A model generated the notes under the pieces. That model saw only the letters and a list, made by a program, of their open reading frames with translations, was not told the origin of the DNA and made no database searches. This document shows, one piece after another, positions 7,903 through 17,600 of a stretch of DNA of 18,535 bases; the stretch's first letter is position 1; every line of letters begins with the position of its first letter. Origin of the DNA: CAZFDE01 sp964517795 (GTDB lineage Bacteria > Planctomycetota > Phycisphaerae > Sedimentisphaerales > Anaerobacaceae); the NCBI GenBank assembly GCA_964517795.1, contig CAZFDE010000051.1, forward strand, positions 1 to 18,535. The letters run 5' to 3'. The position numbers and the translations under genes were made by a program.

Positions 7903-9936
7903 GTGGCTAATATCACTGATTTACGCAATATTGTACTGCTGGGACATGCCGGATGCGGCAAAACCTCGATCGCAGAGTCCATTTTACATAAAACGGGTGC
8001 AGTCAATCGGTTAGGTTCAGTTGATGATAAAACCAGTATCTGTGATTTCGATGACGAGGAAAAAGAACACCAGCATTCGATCCAATCGGCGCTGGTATAT
8101 GCCGAGCATAAGGGAAAAACGATCAATATCATTGATACACCGGGTTATCCGGATTTTGTTGGACCGGCTGTTACTGCGATTCCCGCGGTCGAAACGGCTG
8201 TGATCGTGATCAGTGCATCGGCCGGGATCGAAATTAATACCCGAAAATTGTTTGAGCTTGCAACCAATGCCAATAAACCGCGAATGATCGTGATCAACAA
8301 AATGGATGCCGATAACATTGACCTGCCCGAATTAGTCAAAAGCATCCAGGAAAGTTTTGGAACCCAGTGCCGCTGTGCAAATCTGCCTGCTCAGGATAAA
8401 CAATCCGTCATTGACTGTATTGCCAACAGTGAGGGTGATTCTCCCATCATGAGCGCTGCAGATGCACATACCGAACTGTTTGAAAGTGTTATTGAGGCTG
8501 ATGAGGCCTTGATGGAGGTGTATCTTGGCGGAGAGGAAATCTCACAGGAAAAGATCGAATCGGTTTTCGTCGAAGCCCTCAAAGCCGGAACGATTGTGCC
8601 GATTATCTTTACAGATGCTCGAAACGAAATCGGTATCCAAGAGATGCTGGATGTGATTGTCGGATGCACCCCTTCGCCCGCCCAGACCGCCCCGCCTGTG
8701 TTAATAGATGGTGAAAACCAAACCCAGCTAAAGGCCGATCCGTCCGGTCCCCTGGCAGGCTTGGTGTTTCGGGTGGGATTTGATCCGCGTTCGAATATGA
8801 AATATTCATGTATTCGCGTTTTCAGCGGCACACTTAAATCCGACACGAAATTGTTACGAAATGATGAGAAAAATGCACTTCGCCCGGGTCACATTCTCAA
8901 ATGTTTCGGGGCTGAAAACCGGGAAGTTGATGCCGGAATTGCCGGCGATATTGTTGCTTTGGCAAAAATCGATGAACTCAAAACCGGCGATCTGGTCCAT
9001 GACGGCCAGGCAGCCGGGCATTTTGAGATGCCCCCGGCACCCGAACCGATGTTCTCTTTGGCGTTGGAGCCGGCAACCCGCGGCGATGAGCAGAAAATCG
9101 GAAACGCCGTGGAGCGGCTTACCGAAGAAGATCCCTGTTTTAAGGTCTCACGCGACCAACAGACCAAGGAAATGGTGATCAGTGGTCTGGGTGATCTGCA
9201 CTTGCGGGTTATTCTCGAAAAGATGGAGCGACGCTTCAAATTACAGGTCAACACCAAAGAGCCCAAAGTGCCCTACCGTGAAACGATTACCGGCAAGGCT
9301 GAAGGTCATTATCGTCATAAAAAACAAACCGGTGGTGCCGGTCAATTTGGGGAAGTGTATCTGCGTGTCGAGCCGGCCGAGCGAAATTCCGACCCGCCAA
9401 TGCAGTTTAGCTGGGATATCTTTGGCGGTTCGATCCCCGGCCAATTCGAGCCGGCAATTGTCAAAGGAATTAGTGATGTCATGCAGAACGGTGTTGTTGC
9501 CGGCTTCCCGATGCAGGATATTAAAGTGTCGGTCTATGACGGAAAATATCACCCCGTCGATTCAAAAGAAGTGGCATTCAGGGCGGCAGGAAAAGGCGCC
9601 TTTGCAGATGGTGTCAGCAAAGCCAAGCCGGTCTTGCTGGAACCGATCGTCGATATGGAAATCACTGTCCCGGCTGACAATATGGGCGATATCACCGGTG
9701 ATTTGGCTTCAAAACGCGGCCGAGTGATCGGACAGGAAATGCTGCCCGGCAATATGATCACCATCAAAGCCCAGGCCCCGCTGGCCGAGGTCAAGCAGTA
9801 TAATAGTCAGCTCAAGAGCGTTACCGGTGGTCAGGGGAGCTACTCGATGAGCTTTAGCCATTATGAGCCCACCCCGCCGAACATTCAAAGCCAGGTGGTC
9901 GCAGCCTATGCCAAAAAAGCCCAAGCCGAAGAATAA
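7903..9936 (+). CDS. EF-G-like translational GTPase (EF-G paralogue)
   Basis: The protein has 677 residues from GTG 7903, chosen because GGAGG at 7890-7894 lies 8 nt upstream. The in-frame ATG at 7888 overlaps that site. The G domain has Walker A GHAGCGKT (14-21), DTPG (78-81) and NKMD (132-135). Domain II, III and IV regions follow. Domain III contains GLGDLHL. The domain IV region contains the HKKQTGGAGQFGEVYLRVEP motif. The C-terminal region contains MGDITGDLASKRGRVIG, typical of EF-G domain V. Canonical EF-G carries DTPGHVDF and an RGITI switch I; here they read DTPGYPDF and HQHSI. This fits the EF-G-2 type subfamily rather than housekeeping fusA. A GTP-driven role at the ribosome, such as in recycling or stress, is inferred from the family. 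The stop is TAA, and the gene converges on a kinase gene 71 bp away. Confidence 0.9.
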   Translation: MANITDLRNIVLLGHAGCGKTSIAESILHKTGAVNRLGSVDDKTSICDFDDEEKEHQHSIQSALVYAEHKGKTINIIDTPGYPDFVGPAVTAIPAVETAVIVISASAGIEINTRKLFELATNANKPRMIVINKMDADNIDLPELVKSIQESFGTQCRCANLPAQDKQSVIDCIANSEGDSPIMSAADAHTELFESVIEADEALMEVYLGGEEISQEKIESVFVEALKAGTIVPIIFTDARNEIGIQEMLDVIVGCTPSPAQTAPPVLIDGENQTQLKADPSGPLAGLVFRVGFDPRSNMKYSCIRVFSGTLKSDTKLLRNDEKNALRPGHILKCFGAENREVDAGIAGDIVALAKIDELKTGDLVHDGQAAGHFEMPPAPEPMFSLALEPATRGDEQKIGNAVERLTEEDPCFKVSRDQQTKEMVISGLGDLHLRVILEKMERRFKLQVNTKEPKVPYRETITGKAEGHYRHKKQTGGAGQFGEVYLRVEPAERNSDPPMQFSWDIFGGSIPGQFEPAIVKGISDVMQNGVVAGFPMQDIKVSVYDGKYHPVDSKEVAFRAAGKGAFADGVSKAKPVLLEPIVDMEITVPADNMGDITGDLASKRGRVIGQEMLPGNMITIKAQAPLAEVKQYNSQLKSVTGGQGSYSMSFSHYEPTPPNIQSQVVAAYAKKAQAEE

Positions 9937-10007
9937 AGGTTTGATATTTCAGGCGTCAGGTATAAAGGGATTAGCGTGAATTATGAATGGCTATTTCTCG
10001 AATGCCT

Positions 10008-11237
10008 TTAAAACGCCATAATGATGATAATCAGCAGGCAGATGAAAAGTGCGGCGCTGAGCGCAATAATGGCGATGCGATAATACGTCAGCCGTTCATC
10101 AGGATAGCCGGGTGTGGCTGATTCAGGCCCAAATTCAATTTCTTGGCCTTCCTCAAGTTTCTCGAGGTCTTCGATGTCATACCGTTCATGTGCCCGTATT
10201 GGGGTCTGGCCGTTTTTGATCGCCTCCAGGTCCTGAAGCAATTCTTCGGCGTCAACATAACGGTCCTCTTTGTTCTTGGCCATCATGACCTCGATGACCT
10301 CGGAAATCCCTGAGGAAAGCGACGTATTGATATGGTCCGGAGGTACCAGTTCGTTTCGCAGGTGCATCCGCATCACGTCTGCCGGATCTTCGGCCATAAA
10401 CGGCACTTTACCGGTAACCATATGATAGAGGGTTGCCCCTAAACCGTAGATATCAGCTCGTCCGTCGATGTCTATTTCTCCGCGGATCTGTTCGGGCGCG
10501 ATATAATAGGGCGTTCCGTAAGCTTTGCCTTTTTCTGTTTTGGCGGCCTCGATGTCGGTTGTTTCACGCGCCAGACCCATATCTGCAAGTTTGACAATAT
10601 TCGCCGAATTGATCATGATGTTTTTGGGCTTGACATCGCGATGGATCAGCCCCTTGGAATGGGCGTGATGCAATGCCCGGGCGACCTGGATCGCGATCTC
10701 GACCGCTTCCGGTTCGGCGAAAACATGCCCGGCCGCAAGATCATCATGGATGGTCTTGCCCTCGACATACTCCATGACAAAATAGTGATACCCCCCTGCT
10801 TCGCCGACATCGTATGCGCCAACGATATTATTGTGATTCAGTTTTGCAGCCGCCTTGCCTTCTTTATAGAACCGCTCGACATATTCAGGATTCTCGGTGA
10901 ACCGTTTCGGGAGCACTTTAATCGCGACCGGCCGATTAAGACTCAATTGTTCAGCCTTATACACGACGGCCATCGCTCCGGAACCCAGCTTGCCGAGAAT
11001 CTTATACCCGGGAATCTTCTGGGCGGCGGCTTTACTTTCTTTGATATTTTGCTTGACTCGTGTGGCCTGATTTTTGGTGATATAACCCAACTGAACCATT
11101 AAATCCTGCAAAATGATTGGATCCTCTTTGCTTCGCTCTTTGAGCAGTTCGACACTATGACGCAGTTCTCTGTCGGTACAAAAACCTTGTTCCAAAACCA
11201 TACGTCCAAACACGGTATCATAATTTGTCTCAGTCAT
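10008..11237 (-). CDS. Membrane-anchored Ser/Thr protein kinase (Hanks type)
   Basis: The protein has 409 residues. Residues 1-70 hold two similar helical motifs (FGRMVLEQGFCTDRELRHSV and LQDLMVQLGYITKNQATRVK), resembling the MshEN-like modules found before many planctomycete kinases. The kinase domain spans about 78-340. It has a glycine loop GKLGSGAMAVVY (82-93), catalytic Lys107 in VAIKV, Glu126, HRDVKPKN with Asp201 and Asn206, DMG (219-221) in place of DFG, and APE (248-250). All catalytic residues are present, so it should be active. A single C-terminal membrane segment (about 387-408) anchors it with the kinase inside. There is no PASTA or other extracellular sensor. ATG 11237 has AGGTG 6 nt upstream. 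It lies 178 bp downstream of the glycosidase gene on the same strand across an AT-rich gap in which I see no clear terminator. Confidence 0.93.
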   Translation of the reverse strand: MTETNYDTVFGRMVLEQGFCTDRELRHSVELLKERSKEDPIILQDLMVQLGYITKNQATRVKQNIKESKAAAQKIPGYKILGKLGSGAMAVVYKAEQLSLNRPVAIKVLPKRFTENPEYVERFYKEGKAAAKLNHNNIVGAYDVGEAGGYHYFVMEYVEGKTIHDDLAAGHVFAEPEAVEIAIQVARALHHAHSKGLIHRDVKPKNIMINSANIVKLADMGLARETTDIEAAKTEKGKAYGTPYYIAPEQIRGEIDIDGRADIYGLGATLYHMVTGKVPFMAEDPADVMRMHLRNELVPPDHINTSLSSGISEVIEVMMAKNKEDRYVDAEELLQDLEAIKNGQTPIRAHERYDIEDLEKLEEGQEIEFGPESATPGYPDERLTYYRIAIIALSAALFICLLIIIIMAF

Positions 11238-11415
11238 AAATCACACCTGAATATCGGTGAAATATAAGCTGCCTACGTGAAAAAATTGCTAACCCAAACA
11301 CACGAAAACTTAAGTCCGAAAATATCTAAAGTACTTATATAAAATCGGTTAGTTATCTGTCCAGCTTAAAATCTTTTTTGCCAAATTAATTTGATATTTT
11401 TAGATAAAACCAATT

Positions 11416-13461
11416 TTATGGCTCAATCACAATGATCTGATGGATTTCGAGTCTCGGAATCTCGCATTGCAAGATACCATCCCTGAACCGTGTCTTCATT
11501 TTTATATTTTCCGGCTGCAATCGAACGGATTTTGGTTTTTTATCCAATTTTACAGAAACCTTAAGCGGCCCTATTGCCGGGAAATCGTCAAAGGTATACA
11601 CTTCTAAATTTTTGTGCGGTCCGGAGGTGTTGATCAGATTGACCATGAGCGTGTCATCAAGACGATTCAGAGTTACATCAACATAATGTGATCCCGTAAC
11701 CTTTACGATGGGATCAGGGAACAATTCATGGACGAGATTGTACAAGAAATCGCGTGCGACAAACGTAGCGGCCCGAAAATAGCGTTCACCAAATTCGATG
11801 GTTGTTGCGGCAATTTTTCCTTTGCCGAGTGTATTAATAACGGCTGCCGGATCATAATTTCCGGTCATATCGTTGTTCTGGTAGATGCGGCCATAGGCTT
11901 TGGCCGGGGCTTTGATTTTGATCTGCTGAAACGGCGATTTTATGCCGGCCAGCCAGCCGTTTGCCTCCAGACCGTTATCACGCCACTGCGGTTCACCGAC
12001 TGGTTCAACACCAAGCGCTTCAGCAAATAATCGTAATGATTTGGGCCCCAGCACCAGCAAATTCCCGCCGTTTTTCACATAATCGACAAGCACTTTTTTA
12101 AGTGACGGCTCAATCGTCGGCCATTCCGGCCAGACGATAAGCGGATATTGGTCTATTTTGCCGTCGGCCAAATGATGCTCCATGAGCATATCGACAACAT
12201 TCTGGCTATCGAGCAGACAAAACAGAATTCCCTGAAGCGCAACATGTTCTCGCGTTGCCCGGTCGAAAAGCTTGGTACCCAAAGGATAGGAACTGTCTTT
12301 ACTGAAAAGCACCCCAATTTGGGGCACCGGCTTGGCCTGATGGCAGTACGTTTGACGGGCCCGGCAGAATTGGGCCACTTCCTTCATTAATTTCACCTGC
12401 CACATGCGAAATGAGCCATCCCGTTTTTGCGGAAAATAAGCCTGAAATCCGCCGCCTAAGGATAGAATCGCGGCCGCCTCACGCTTGAGCTGTTTGATCG
12501 ATTTGGTACTGTAAAGCGTGTGATCGGCCCAGTTAAAGCTCCAAGCCATCAAGTCCCATGATTTGCCCTGATGAACGCAGCATCGCCCATCGTAGCGGCC
12601 GGTATTGTAGCTGTTTTGAGCAGAGAAATCGCCGCTGATAAAATCCAAATTCACACTGACCGGCTCTGGCATAAACGATGTAAATGCCCAATTGCTGCAT
12701 ATCTGAAAATCAGGATACGCCTTATGCACCTCATCGGTATAATGACGCAAATAATTACGGAAACCTTCACGGTTGAATTGGGACCACTTTTCCCAGCCGG
12801 GATCTTCTTTTTTTCGCGGAATGGTTTGGATACCGGTTTGGGCCTTGAACTTCTCGATTACTTCTGGCTGATAGTCCCGTTCGACCGCCCAGCATTCGCC
12901 ATCCACCCAAACACCGTCAACGCCGTAATCGCCGGCAAGCTCTTTGAGCTGCGGAATCATCAGCTCATCGACATACGGGCCAAACACAGATGTAATACGA
13001 TCGTCGGGTTCGTTGTTTTCCTTGATCCTGGCCCATTCGGGATGCAGCTCGACCGCCCTGCTGTCCCAGACACCCGAATAATGCATATATAAAGCCACAC
13101 CGCGCTTGGCCGTTTCTTCACGAAACAGCGCCAGTGTATCTTTCACGAATCCCGGGGCCTGGTTGCCGACTTTTGTCGGGTAGCTCGAATAGCCCGGATG
13201 GCCCTTGCAATCGACCTGGATGTAGTCCGGTTTGACCTCATCGAGGATTTTGCCAATCATTTGGGGTGTCAAATCTTTGCCGATCTGATTGCAGTCCGGG
13301 CCCGCATGAAAATCGAAATGCAGCCCGAAAAAGCTGTCATCCCGTCTCAGGCGTTTGGGGTAATCGCCCTTTCTGATCTTTTCGCCGATATTGACTTCCG
13401 CCCAGCAGATACCGGCTAACATTGAAAATACAGCAATCAATCCGAGAATCCGTCTAACCAT
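11416..13461 (-). CDS. Secreted GHL6-type putative glycoside hydrolase
   Basis: The protein has 681 residues from ATG 13461, chosen because GGGAG (13470-13474) sits 8 nt upstream and the signal peptide (MVRRILGLIAVFSMLAG, CWA|EV) begins there. The frame extends to 13530 but that adds a non-signal prefix. The N-terminal barrel resembles hypothetical glycosyl hydrolase 6 (PF14871). Motifs are FGLHFDFHAGPD, DYIQVDCKGHPGYSSYPTKV, KRGVALYMHYSG and DGVWVDGECW, the last placing acidic residues at a strand end as in alpha-L-fucosidase and GH42-like enzymes. A flavodoxin/GATase-like region (IVWPEWPTIEPSLKKVLVDY, then NGGNLLVLGP) and a C-terminal beta domain follow, like GH42-type architecture. Substrate is unknown; polysaccharide degradation outside the cytoplasm is inferred. 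The stop is TAA. Confidence 0.82.
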   Translation of the reverse strand: MVRRILGLIAVFSMLAGICWAEVNIGEKIRKGDYPKRLRRDDSFFGLHFDFHAGPDCNQIGKDLTPQMIGKILDEVKPDYIQVDCKGHPGYSSYPTKVGNQAPGFVKDTLALFREETAKRGVALYMHYSGVWDSRAVELHPEWARIKENNEPDDRITSVFGPYVDELMIPQLKELAGDYGVDGVWVDGECWAVERDYQPEVIEKFKAQTGIQTIPRKKEDPGWEKWSQFNREGFRNYLRHYTDEVHKAYPDFQICSNWAFTSFMPEPVSVNLDFISGDFSAQNSYNTGRYDGRCCVHQGKSWDLMAWSFNWADHTLYSTKSIKQLKREAAAILSLGGGFQAYFPQKRDGSFRMWQVKLMKEVAQFCRARQTYCHQAKPVPQIGVLFSKDSSYPLGTKLFDRATREHVALQGILFCLLDSQNVVDMLMEHHLADGKIDQYPLIVWPEWPTIEPSLKKVLVDYVKNGGNLLVLGPKSLRLFAEALGVEPVGEPQWRDNGLEANGWLAGIKSPFQQIKIKAPAKAYGRIYQNNDMTGNYDPAAVINTLGKGKIAATTIEFGERYFRAATFVARDFLYNLVHELFPDPIVKVTGSHYVDVTLNRLDDTLMVNLINTSGPHKNLEVYTFDDFPAIGPLKVSVKLDKKPKSVRLQPENIKMKTRFRDGILQCEIPRLEIHQIIVIEP

Positions 13462-13602
13462 AGCTAACGCTCCCAAAAACATATTTTTACAAAAACCGAA
13501 CTGCTTCCATTTTACGAAGATTTTACTCATTCGTAAAGCCTAAAACAAAGTGAACAAAGCGTGCTTGAAATAATCCTGTTTGTTGAATACATTAGAGCAA
13601 CG

Positions 13603-14304
13603 ATGAATCATGTACATGTCATTTCGGCCCTTGGAGATAATTACATCTATCTTCTGACGAACCCTGAACACACGGCTATTGTCATCGATCCTTCGGATGC
13701 ATCGGTGGTTTTATCGCAAATCCAAAAGAAGGATTTGAAACTGTCAGCAGTTTTGGCGACCCACCATCACAGCGATCATACGGCCGGGATCAGGGAACTC
13801 ATTCGGAGAACGAATTGTGAAGTATTTTTAGCCCGGGAACTAAAAGACGGCCAAATGCTCACGTTTGGTGATTGTCATATCAACGTTATCGCCACGCCGG
13901 GCCATACGGCCGATTCGGTTTGTTTCTATATCGAGCCGGCAAATGATATGCCTGGGATGGCCTTTACCGGTGATACGCTTTTTATCGGCGGCTGCGGCCG
14001 ACCGATGGAATGCGATGCCCGGACAATGTTCGAATCGCTGCAAAAATTAGCCGCCCTGCCGGATGATATATTGGTCTATCCGGGTCACGATTATACCGAG
14101 GAAAACTACGAATTCGCCCTGACGATCAAGCCGGATAACGAGATGTTCCAAAATCGGCTCGAAGAAATCAGAAATAAACAACGACAGGGAAAACCAACGG
14201 TTCCATCGACGATCGCCCAGGAAAAACAGACCAATATCTTTTTGCTGGCCGAAAATGCTCAGATATTTGCCAAACTTCGAAAAAGGAAGAATATCTTTGG
14301 GTAA
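13603..14304 (+). CDS. gloB: Hydroxyacylglutathione hydrolase-like metallo-hydrolase (glyoxalase II type)
   Basis: The protein has 233 residues from ATG 13603; family alignment favours MNHVHVISALGDNYIYLL as the N-terminus over GTG 13561, and neither has a strong Shine-Dalgarno. The metallo-beta-lactamase fold carries the metal-binding THHHSDH, GHT in ATPGHTADSV, Asp in FTGDTLFIGGCGRP and YPGHDYTEENYEFA. The C-terminal HAGH domain (PF16123 type) shows NRLEEIRNKQRQGKPTVPST and EKQTNIFLL. The length matches glyoxalase II (about 250). The expected reaction is hydrolysis of S-D-lactoylglutathione, or of another thiol ester if the organism lacks glutathione. It is cytoplasmic. It is divergent from the glycosidase and ends 14 bp from the convergent HPt reading frame. 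Confidence 0.85.
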   Translation: MNHVHVISALGDNYIYLLTNPEHTAIVIDPSDASVVLSQIQKKDLKLSAVLATHHHSDHTAGIRELIRRTNCEVFLARELKDGQMLTFGDCHINVIATPGHTADSVCFYIEPANDMPGMAFTGDTLFIGGCGRPMECDARTMFESLQKLAALPDDILVYPGHDYTEENYEFALTIKPDNEMFQNRLEEIRNKQRQGKPTVPSTIAQEKQTNIFLLAENAQIFAKLRKRKNIFG

Positions 14305-14318
14305 TCGCTGGATCCGGT

Positions 14319-14549
14319 TCAGGCTTTGATCTCATCGACCCACCGAGAATTGGATAAGAAAGAAACGACCCGATCAAATTCACAGCGCAAGGCCTGGAAC
14401 TCTTCGAGCAGCGCTTTCGGATCATTTTCGCCGCAGTGTTGTTCGAATTGCTGGGCGTTATTCCTCAGTTCATTAATGTGAAGATGTCTGGCAAGGCCGT
14501 GCAGTTTATGGGAATAGTAAAGGATCTGCTTTTTATCGGCATTATTCAA
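14319..14549 (-). CDS. HPt phosphotransfer domain, detached C-terminal part of the hybrid kinase
   Basis: The first usable start is TTG 14549, but the frame is open back to 14630. There it directly follows the TAA that ends the hybrid kinase in the same frame. Reading all 103 codons gives a complete HPt domain. It starts GDHELVVQIIRNFLDETPSV and carries the phospho-acceptor His in YYSHKLHGLARHL, then a helix QQFEQHCGE. From TTG 14549 the first helix would be lost, and no Shine-Dalgarno is seen. The simplest view is that this is the last domain of a single kinase, cut off by a nonsense codon. The expected role is to accept phosphate from the receiver domain of that kinase. It may be non-functional as annotated. 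Confidence 0.6.
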   Translation of the reverse strand: MNNADKKQILYYSHKLHGLARHLHINELRNNAQQFEQHCGENDPKALLEEFQALRCEFDRVVSFLSNSRWVDEIKA

Positions 14550-14630
14550 CGCATTATCCAGAGATGCTAATACCGATGGAGTCTCGTCGAGGAAGTTCCG
14601 GATGATCTGTACAACCAGTTCATGGTCGCC

Positions 14631-17600
14631 TTATGCCTCGATCATAACAGAAACATCAAGATCGCTTTCTTTCTTTGACTTTGCGAGATCTGAGGAGGGT
14701 TGCGCGTGATCGACCGCCGCATCATTGAAAGTTTCTTCAGCCGTTTGCGGCAAAAACCGGGCGAGTTGTTCATTTAATTTGTTTCGATCGATCGGTTTGG
14801 CCAGGTATCCGTCACATCCGGCATCCAAGCATCGATCTTCGTCCTCGGGCAGCGCATGGGCAGTCAGTGCAATAATCGGCGTCGAAACACCTTGATCTCG
14901 CAGCCGGCGGGTTACCTCAAAACCATCGATTTTCGGCATCTGAATATCCATGAAGATCAGGTCATATTCACCGCTGACCGCAGCGTCTAACGCATCTTGA
15001 CCATCGGCCGCAATGGTTACATCCAGTCCTGCTTTTTCCAGCAGTGACCTCATCAGCTTTTGATTGAGTGTCGAATCATCTACCGCCAGCACCCGGCCGG
15101 CATAATGCAAAATTGCTCCACCTCTTTGCTGTCCGCCCGTTTCATTGCCGAGCTTGTCTCGCTGAAATCTGGGCTGAGTAGTAACATTTACATTGGCCGG
15201 TATGATCAGGGAGAATGTCGAGCCCTGGCCGGGTTCACTCTCGATTTTGACTTCACCGCCCATGAGCTTGGCTAATTGCTGGGTGATCGATAATCCCAGA
15301 CCTGTTCCGGTATGATTTCGAGTACGGGTGGTGTCGGCCTGATCGAACGCTTCAAAAATTTTCTGCTGCTGTTCTTTGGCAATCCCCACGCCGGTATCTT
15401 CGATATCGAAACGGAGAAAATCATTTTCATCTCTTTTTTCGACTGAGATGTTTACATGAACGTGCCCCTGGTCGGTGAACTTGACCGCATTATTGGCAAG
15501 ATTAATCAGACATTGACGCAAGCGATTGCAGTCGCTGCGGATCATCGCCGGCAGCGGCCCTTTTTCATTGATCGCAAAATCTATATTTTTCTTTTCCGCG
15601 GCCGGCGCGATCATTGATTCTACTGTATCTACCAACTCACCTAAGGCACAATCCGTGATATGGACTTGCATCTTACCGGCCTCGATCTTGGAAAAATCAA
15701 GAATATCATTGATTAAATTCAACAAATGTTCACTGCTGAGGCAAATCGAACGAACATAATTATGTTGTTCAGCGGTCAGTGATTCATCTTCCAGTAATTC
15801 ACCAAACCCAATGATGGCGTTCATCGGGGTTCGGATTTCGTGGCTCATATTCGCCAGGAACAGGCTCTTTGCTTGGGTGGCTGTTTCAGCCGCTTTACGG
15901 GCCTCGACGAGTTCAGTGACGTTGATCACGTTCAGCAGGACCCCGCTATATGTTTTATTCTGGTAAATCGGCTGCATCCGCAGCATTACTTCGGCGCCGC
16001 CTAAAGATCGCTGCATAGTAAAAGGTTCACTGCATGGATTTTGTCTGAATTTTTCAATCAGACGATGAACGTGCTCCAGTGGCTTGCCCTGATGAAGTGA
16101 TTCAATCGTCTTGCCAATGATTTCGTCTCGGGATTTATGAACAAACTCACAGAAATAATTATTCACTTCGATTATTCGGTTGTTGGCGTCGGCAAAAACC
16201 ACTCCTTCTTCCATGCCTGAGATCATGGCGGATAGTTTTGCCTTTTCCCGCTCAGCTTCATTCTTGGCGTTTTTCAATGCCACTTCGGCCCGTCTGCGGT
16301 TAGTGATATCATCTACCATTTCAATAGCTGCAATAACATTGCCGCTTTCATCTTTGAGCGGCGAAGATATGATGCGATAATTTCGAGTGTCCTCGCCGGC
16401 CGGCGTTTCGGTAACGGCTTGATGGACACATCCATCCTGAAGGGTTTTGATCGTCGGACAATAGGAACATACATCGTCGCGCGGCGGCTGGTTAAACGCT
16501 CGGTAACAAACCGGTTCATGGACCCTATCGATATTCGGGAACCATTCTTTCATTTGTCTGTTCAGGGAAATGATTTCCATGTTCGGACTAATCAGCGCAA
16601 TACCGATTTCGACATTGTCAAAAATGCCCTGCAACTGCTGTTGGGATTCTCGCAATTTTTCTTCCGCCTCTTTACGTTCGGTGATATCGCGAACAACCGC
16701 CTGAAGGACTTTTTTGCCATCCAGTTCCAACGCATTGAGCAGGACGTCCGCAGGAAATGACGCATTGGTATCGAGCCGCTTATGGACCCATTCAAATCGA
16801 TTACTGCCATCATTTATAGCCGTTGCGATTCGTTCGTTCGCCAATGTCATCGAATCTTTCCCGCAGGGCTGAGATTCAGGAGACAGGTCGGCCGGATGCT
16901 TCGAACAGAACTCGGATTTATCTTTACACCCGAAGATCGAAAGGGTTGCATCATTGCAGTCAAAAAACCGTTCTTCATCGAGCATCATAATGGCGTCGCT
17001 GCTGGAATTATAAAGGGTGCGGTATTTGGTTTCCGCCCGTTGAATACTTTCCGTGGTTTGAATACGCTGAATTGCTGTTGCCAACAGATTGGCAATCGCT
17101 TTAATTAAATCCCGCTCTTCAGCCAAAAACGGGCCTTCATCCAGTGTGGGGCGTTCCTCAAGATAGTATATTTCTAATTGGCCGCATGATTTACCATTGA
17201 CAACCATATCTGCGGATTGCTTCCAATTCGTCGGTTCAAACACATCCTGCCTGTAAACCGTATTCTCAAATACGATTTGAGCCTGTGTAATTTCGGGATA
17301 TTGCCATGCGGCCGGCAAAATCGCAGTCACTTGTTTAAAGATATCATCCAGATCATTTGATTCGGCTACCAGCTTGGAAACACCATATAATCCCTGGAGT
17401 TCCTTGAGCCGTTCCTGGGTTTGATGAAGGAATTTCGAGCGTTCCTGTTCGGCTTTTTTTCTCTGATTGATCTCTTTTTCCTGGGCATCATGCGCCTCCG
17501 CAAGACGCTCTTGGATGCTTTCAACGTATTTCCAGAAAAATGTGATCAATACAGCGCCGGATAAAATGGATATGATAATCAATACCGTCAGAAATTTAAT

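Noticed and set aside
8391..8846. Minus-strand 151-codon ORF inside the EF-G-like gene
   Set aside because: It is an antisense shadow of a strongly conserved GTPase with no motif of its own.
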